Shown: positions 6,707-7,438 of the stretch, piece by piece
Layout of the letters: every line of letters starts with the position of its first letter
How positions within the stretch are numbered: position 1 is the first letter of the stretch
Assembly: GCA_027064485.1 (NCBI GenBank)
Contig: JAMOPR010000263.1
Coordinates: forward strand, 1 to 7,438
Length of the DNA: 7,438 nucleotides
Direction of reading: 5' to 3'
Source of the DNA: Desulfurobacteriaceae bacterium
GTDB lineage: Bacteria; Aquificota; Aquificia; Desulfurobacteriales; Desulfurobacteriaceae
Notes under the pieces: model-generated
Database searches by the model: none
The model's input: only the letters and a program-made list of their open reading frames with translations
What the model was told of the DNA's origin: nothing
Translations under genes and position numbers: made by a program

Positions 6707-7438
6707 TGGAAAAACTCATTTTAGAGGCAGAGGAAAGAGGAAATGCATCTATCTTAAAGGTCAACAGAGAAAACTTGAGAAAGGTATGCAACAAGCTCTT
6801 CTACAGGAAAGGTTACCCCTTGAGAACCGTAATCTGCACAGACGAAAGAAATTTAGGAAAGGATTTTACCCTCAGATACGTTTTTGAAAACGCTATAAAC
6901 AGAAAACTGATAATTGTCGAAACTCAAACAGACGGCAAGTTTCCCTCTGTTGCAAAGTCCATACCGGCTGCAAACTGGTTTGAAAGAGAAATCAAGGATA
7001 TGTTTGGCTTAATTCCCGAAGGACATCCAGATTTAAGACCTCTATTCCTCTTCCCGGAAAATTACCCAGAGAACTTCCATCCCCTCAGGAAAGATGCCGA
7101 GTTAAACGTTGAAAAGTATGAATTCCAACCCCGAAAATACTCTTATAAAGAAATTGAAGGAGAAGGAATTTTCAATATTTTGGTTGGACCCATCCACGCA
7201 GGAATTATTGAACCGGGACACTTTCGCTTCAGCCTTATAGGAGAACCTATCGTTAACCTTGAAATCAGACACGGATGGAAGCACAAAGGTATTGAAAAAC
7301 TATTTGAATCCAAAACTTATCAAGAAGGTATTAAGCTGGCAGAAAGGGTTTCTGGAGATAACTCCTTTTCTCATTCGCTGTGCTTTGCTTCGGCAGTAGA
7401 AAACTTGAGCGGCACTGAAATACCAGAAAGGGCAAAAC
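6706..7438 (+). CDS. hyfG: HyfG/HycE-like large subunit with altered nickel motif, 3' end outside window
   Basis: The first 244 residues are present. Residues about 10-130 form a NuoC/30-kDa-like domain, shown by WFEREIKDMFGLIPEGHPDL (91-110). A NuoD/hydrogenase large-subunit domain follows, with GPIHAGIIEPGHFRF (161-175) and GWKHKGIEKLFE (190-201). This fusion is typical of HycE/HyfG. In [NiFe] hydrogenases the next conserved stretch is ERVCxxC, giving two nickel ligands. Here it reads ERVSGDNSFSHSL, so the positions are Ser216 and Asn219 and both cysteines are absent. Residues after it (FASAVENLSG) fit the family again, so this is not a frameshift. The protein probably lacks a [NiFe] centre and fits the Ehr type. 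The second cysteine pair near the C-terminus lies beyond the window. GAGG at 6694-6697, inside hyfF, serves the ATG at 6706. Confidence 0.92.
   Translation, partial: MEKLILEAEERGNASILKVNRENLRKVCNKLFYRKGYPLRTVICTDERNLGKDFTLRYVFENAINRKLIIVETQTDGKFPSVAKSIPAANWFEREIKDMFGLIPEGHPDLRPLFLFPENYPENFHPLRKDAELNVEKYEFQPRKYSYKEIEGEGIFNILVGPIHAGIIEPGHFRFSLIGEPIVNLEIRHGWKHKGIEKLFESKTYQEGIKLAERVSGDNSFSHSLCFASAVENLSGTEIPERAK

Noticed and set aside
7345..7383. Possibility that the missing CxxC results from a frameshift in hyfG
   Set aside because: Residues immediately before (GIEKLFE, LAERV) and after (FSHSL, SAVENLSG) match the family in the same frame, so the change is a substitution.

Overview
The window reads as an ordinary bacterial chromosome segment with every gene on the + strand, tightly spaced, and with no mobile element, RNA gene or CRISPR array visible. 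The sequence is AT-leaning, and the proteins are rich in Lys, Glu and Ile with heavy AGA/AGG/ATA codon use. Together with the gene content (NadA, an NIL-domain ferredoxin and a group 4 hydrogenase-like membrane complex), this suggests an anaerobic, probably thermophilic bacterium. The Aquificota (Desulfurobacteriaceae-like) or a similar anaerobic lineage is my best guess, at low confidence.

Region 1 (1-1579) holds the C-terminal three quarters of quinolinate synthase NadA, then a small two-helix membrane protein of unknown role, then an NIL-domain protein with two complete [4Fe-4S] ferredoxin motifs that starts at TTG. The gaps are about 10-13 bases, so these look co-transcribed.

Region 2 (1580-1704) is the only sizeable gap. 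It contains a 20-codon ORF with a plausible ribosome binding site, followed by a C-rich, almost G-free stretch that runs into a very strong Shine-Dalgarno sequence. No intrinsic terminator is visible. The stretch could be a Rho-loading leader or the remains of a small frameshifted gene.

Region 3 (1705-7438, running off the end) is a compact operon in the order hyfB-hyfC-hyfE-hyfF-hyfG. It encodes two antiporter-like ion-pumping subunits, a NuoH-like subunit, a NuoK-like subunit, and a large subunit with a fused N-terminal NuoC-type domain. No hyfD-like third antiporter gene is present between hyfB and hyfG.

The most notable point is in the large subunit. The N-terminal nickel-binding CxxC motif that would follow Arg-Val in a true [NiFe] hydrogenase is replaced by Ser-Gly-Asp-Asn. 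The surrounding family motifs and the charged residues of the membrane pumps are intact. This fits an energy-converting hydrogenase-related (Ehr) complex, an evolutionary neighbour of both complex I and Hyf/Hyc hydrogenases, whose electron acceptor is not established. The ferredoxin gene just upstream is a candidate redox partner, but that link is inference.
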